Shown here: one piece after another, positions 7,171-9,491 of the stretch
Layout: every line of letters begins with the position of its first letter
Numbering within the stretch: position 1 is the stretch's first letter
DNA from: Bordetella parapertussis
Lineage (GTDB): Bacteria > Pseudomonadota > Gammaproteobacteria > Burkholderiales > Burkholderiaceae_C
DNA length: 9,491 nt
Assembly (NCBI GenBank): GCA_943328885.2
Contig: CALQBT020000069.1
Location: 1-9,491, forward strand
Reading direction: 5' to 3'
Translations under genes and position numbers: made by a program
The notes under the pieces: model-generated
What the model was told of the DNA's origin: nothing
What the model saw: only the letters and a program-made list of their open reading frames with translations
The model's database searches: none

Positions 7171-8178
7171 ATGACAACTCCTCCAACACCAACCGCTTCG
7201 CGCCGCCAGACCCTGCAGACAATGGCCGCGCTGACCGGTACCTGGCTGCTCGGGCAAGTCAGCCCAGCCCATGCGCAGGCCGCCTGGCCCAGCCGCCCGA
7301 TCAAGCTGGTGCTGCCCAGCGGGCCTGGTGGTGGGGCCGATATCTTCGGCCGCCAACTGGCCGACTACATGGCCAGAGAACTGGGCCAACCCGTGCTGGT
7401 AGACAACCGGCCCGGTGCCAACGGCGCGCTGGCGCATGAGGCCGTGGTGCGACAACCCGGTGACGGCTACAACCTGGTCATCTCCTTCGCGGGTGCCATT
7501 CTGGGCAACAAGGCGATGAACAAGGTCATGTCGCACGATCCGGTCGCCGACCTCAAGCCCATCGGTCTGATCGGCGGCGACGGCGGCAACCTGCTGATCG
7601 TCACGCCCGACCTGCCGGTCCACAACCTGAAGGAGTTGCTGGCACTGGCCAAGTCCAAAGACGGCGGTCTGAGCTACGGCTCATGGGGCGTGGCCTCCGG
7701 CGGACATCTGGTGATGGAAGCCATTTGCGCACAGGCAGGCGTGCGCATGAACCACGTGCCTTACAAGACAGTGGCCGCCATCCCCAACGACCTGATGGCC
7801 GGTGTGCTGACCGTGTCGACCATCGATGGTGCGACGCCGGTGGCGCTGATCAAGGCTGGCAAGCTGAGAGCGATTGCCTCGCTGTCGAACAAGCGACTGC
7901 CCCAACTGCCCGACGTGCCCACGATGGGCGAGCAAGGCTACGCGCTAGAGTCAGCCCCCTGGTACGGCCTGTTCGGCCCGGCCAGCATGCCTGCCGATCT
8001 GGTGAACCGCCTCAACGCATTGCTCAACAAGTGGCTGATACTGCCCGAGACCCGCAGCTTCTTCGCCGAGAAGCAGAACACACCGACGCCGACCATCAAG
8101 AGCGCCGAAGAGTTTGCGGCGCAGATCCAGCGCGAACTGTCGGTGTGGCGCAAGATGGTGGCCGACGCCAAGGTCTGA
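7171..8178 (+). CDS. Bug-family (TctC-like) tripartite tricarboxylate transporter substrate-binding protein
   Basis: This is a periplasmic solute-binding protein of about 335 aa, the usual length of the Bug family expanded in Burkholderiales. The export signal has SRRQTLQT, a partial twin-arginine motif (R11-R12), a hydrophobic stretch, and a cleavage site after AHA (33-35). The mature start AWPSRPIKLVLPSGPGGGADIFGR is classic for the family, as are LGQPVLVDNRPGANG, GSWGVASGGHLVMEAICAQAG, MNHVPYKTVAA and LRAIASLSNKRLPQLPDVPTMGEQGY. Two ATG codons (7168, 7171) are adjacent; AGGA at 7160-7163 leaves 7 bases to the second, so I chose it. Such proteins bind organic acids or related small molecules and may pass them to TctAB-type membrane partners, which are absent here, so it may be an orphan receptor. 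The amidase follows after 19 bases, so the ligand could be an amide or its product; the ligand cannot be read from sequence. Confidence 0.93.
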   Translation: MTTPPTPTASRRQTLQTMAALTGTWLLGQVSPAHAQAAWPSRPIKLVLPSGPGGGADIFGRQLADYMARELGQPVLVDNRPGANGALAHEAVVRQPGDGYNLVISFAGAILGNKAMNKVMSHDPVADLKPIGLIGGDGGNLLIVTPDLPVHNLKELLALAKSKDGGLSYGSWGVASGGHLVMEAICAQAGVRMNHVPYKTVAAIPNDLMAGVLTVSTIDGATPVALIKAGKLRAIASLSNKRLPQLPDVPTMGEQGYALESAPWYGLFGPASMPADLVNRLNALLNKWLILPETRSFFAEKQNTPTPTIKSAEEFAAQIQRELSVWRKMVADAKV

Positions 8179-8197
8179 TCGCTTGAGAGGCTCTCCA

Positions 8198-9491
8198 ATG
8201 AACGAACCGCTTTGGCGCTGGTCGGCCACCGACCTGGCGCAAGCCATCCGCACCCGCCGCATCTCGAGCCGCGAGGCCACGGCGTCATGTCTGGAGCGCG
8301 TGGCCGCGGTCAACCCGCGGCTCAACGCGATCGTCGAGATCCTGCACGACAGCGCGCTCGCTGCCGCCGACGAAGCCGATCGAGCGGTCGCTCGGGGTGA
8401 AGTGCTAGGCGTGCTGCATGGCGTGCCGGTGACGACCAAGGTCAACGTCGACCAACGCGGCAGCGCCACCACCAATGGCATCGTGGCGCTGCGCGAGGCG
8501 ATCGCAACCGACGACAGCCCGGTCGTGGCCAATTTGCGGCGCGCTGGTGCGGTGATCTTCGGTCGAACCAACACCCCGGCCTTCTCGTTTCGCTGGTTCA
8601 CCGACAACGACCTGCATGGCCGCACGCTCAACCCCTGGTCGCGCGATCACACCCCAGGCGGATCGAGCGGCGGCGCGTCTTCGGCGGTCGCCTCGGGCAT
8701 GGGGCCGATCGCGCATGGCAACGACATCGCCGGCTCGGTGCGCTATCCAGCTTATTGCACGGGCATCTATGGGCTGCGCCCCTCGGTCGGTCGAATTCCC
8801 AACTTCAACCCAAGTGCTGCCGAGGAGCGCCCGCCGGGAATGGCGATGATGTCGGTCCAGGGGCCGCTCGCGCGTACCGTGGCCGATGTGCGCCTCGGCC
8901 TGCAAGCGATGTCGGCCGCAGACCTGCGCGACCCGGCCTGGGTGCCGGTGCCGCTGCTGGGGCCGCCATTGCCTCGGCCGATCCGGGTGGCTTACAGCGC
9001 CGCGATACCCGGCGTCACTGTGCATCCCGCCGTGGCTGAGGCGGTCGAACGCGCCGCACGCTGGCTGTCGGATGCTGGTTACCAGGTCGAGGCCGTCGAG
9101 CCCCCCGACATGACTGAGGCCGCCAGCCTGTGGTCACTGATCGCAGACAACGAGGCGCGGCTGACGATGGGGCCGCTGGTCGAGCGCCTGGGCGACGACG
9201 CGATCAAGCTGGCTTTTCGCGCGATGACGCGCCACACGCCGGTGCTCGATGCCGAGGGCTATTTCCGCGCATTGGCCAGGCGCACCACGCTGATCCGCCG
9301 CTGGAACGCGTTTTTGCAAGACTACCCGCTGGTGCTGGGGCCGCTGAGCGCCGAGCCGCCCTTTGCCTGGGGGCTAGACGTCGAGTCACCCGAGAGCATG
9401 GACCGCATCCTGCGCGCGCAGTTACCGCAGTTCAGCGTGCCGCTGCTCGGGCTGCCAGCGATCTGCGCGCCGGCCGGCTCAACGAGCGGGC
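8198..9491 (+). CDS. amidase-signature family hydrolase, 3' end cut by window
   Basis: The frame opens at ATG 8198, seven bases after the ribosome site GAGAGG (8185-8190), and stays open for 431 codons to the window edge. The Ser-cisSer-Lys triad of the amidase signature family is intact: K81 in GVPVTTKVN, S156 in GGSSGG (154-159) and nucleophile S180 in NDIAGSVRYP (175-184). The N-terminus (ATDLAQAIRTRRISSREATASCLERVAAVNPRLNAIV) is typical. Family members are about 450-500 aa, so most of the protein is visible. They hydrolyse carboxylic amides, and a few act on related bonds or in Glu-tRNA amidotransferase (GatA). Without gatB/gatC beside it and with a Bug protein upstream, a catabolic amidase is more likely. 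It probably shares an mRNA with the Bug gene. The substrate is unknown; FRWFTDND (131-138), just before GGSSGG, may help define a subfamily. Confidence 0.93.
   Translation, partial: MNEPLWRWSATDLAQAIRTRRISSREATASCLERVAAVNPRLNAIVEILHDSALAAADEADRAVARGEVLGVLHGVPVTTKVNVDQRGSATTNGIVALREAIATDDSPVVANLRRAGAVIFGRTNTPAFSFRWFTDNDLHGRTLNPWSRDHTPGGSSGGASSAVASGMGPIAHGNDIAGSVRYPAYCTGIYGLRPSVGRIPNFNPSAAEERPPGMAMMSVQGPLARTVADVRLGLQAMSAADLRDPAWVPVPLLGPPLPRPIRVAYSAAIPGVTVHPAVAEAVERAARWLSDAGYQVEAVEPPDMTEAASLWSLIADNEARLTMGPLVERLGDDAIKLAFRAMTRHTPVLDAEGYFRALARRTTLIRRWNAFLQDYPLVLGPLSAEPPFAWGLDVESPESMDRILRAQLPQFSVPLLGLPAICAPAGSTSG

Overview
The window is about 9.5 kb of GC-rich DNA. It is almost certainly chromosome of a beta-proteobacterium of the order Burkholderiales, probably in or near the Comamonadaceae. 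The reasons are the codon use, the type of flagellar genes, and the Bug-family periplasmic binding protein next to an amidase. I see no rRNA, tRNA, CRISPR array, insertion sequence or prophage gene. The placement is inferred from protein character, not from a database search.

Region 1 (about 1-4010) is part of a flagellar cluster. On the + strand, a sigma54-dependent response regulator of the FlrC/FleR type overlaps fliE by an ATGA junction. After a 116-base gap holding a tandem duplication and a hairpin comes a YcgR-like PilZ protein. On the - strand, running towards these, is a FliK-like hook-length/substrate-switching protein followed by a small free-standing homologue of the FlhB cytoplasmic domain (FhlB-like). 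The PilZ gene and the FhlB-like gene overlap tail to tail by 35 bp. The regulator would switch on late flagellar genes, FliE joins MS ring to rod, the PilZ protein may read c-di-GMP and act on motility, and the FliK/FhlB pair looks like an accessory export-switch module.

Region 2 (4008-4314) is non-coding. It holds a plausible sigma70-type promoter pointing left into the fliK-like gene, with its predicted start almost on the ATG, and a perfect 18-bp palindrome about 50 bp before the gene to the right.

Region 3 (4315-7046) is a translationally coupled pair: an exported TPR protein with a long Pro/Ala linker and an NTF2-like C-terminal domain, then a membrane-anchored YkuD-type L,D-transpeptidase homologue that also appears to end in an NTF2-like domain. 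They probably act together on peptidoglycan in the periplasm.

Region 4 (7047-9491) is a Bug/TctC-type solute-binding protein followed after 19 bases by an amidase-signature hydrolase that runs off the window. This looks like a capture-and-hydrolyse pair for an unknown substrate.

I do not see a clearly new system. The parts most worth a second look are the FliK/FhlB-like pair, the TPR plus L,D-transpeptidase pair with its altered catalytic motif, the palindrome, and the duplicated stop region of fliE.
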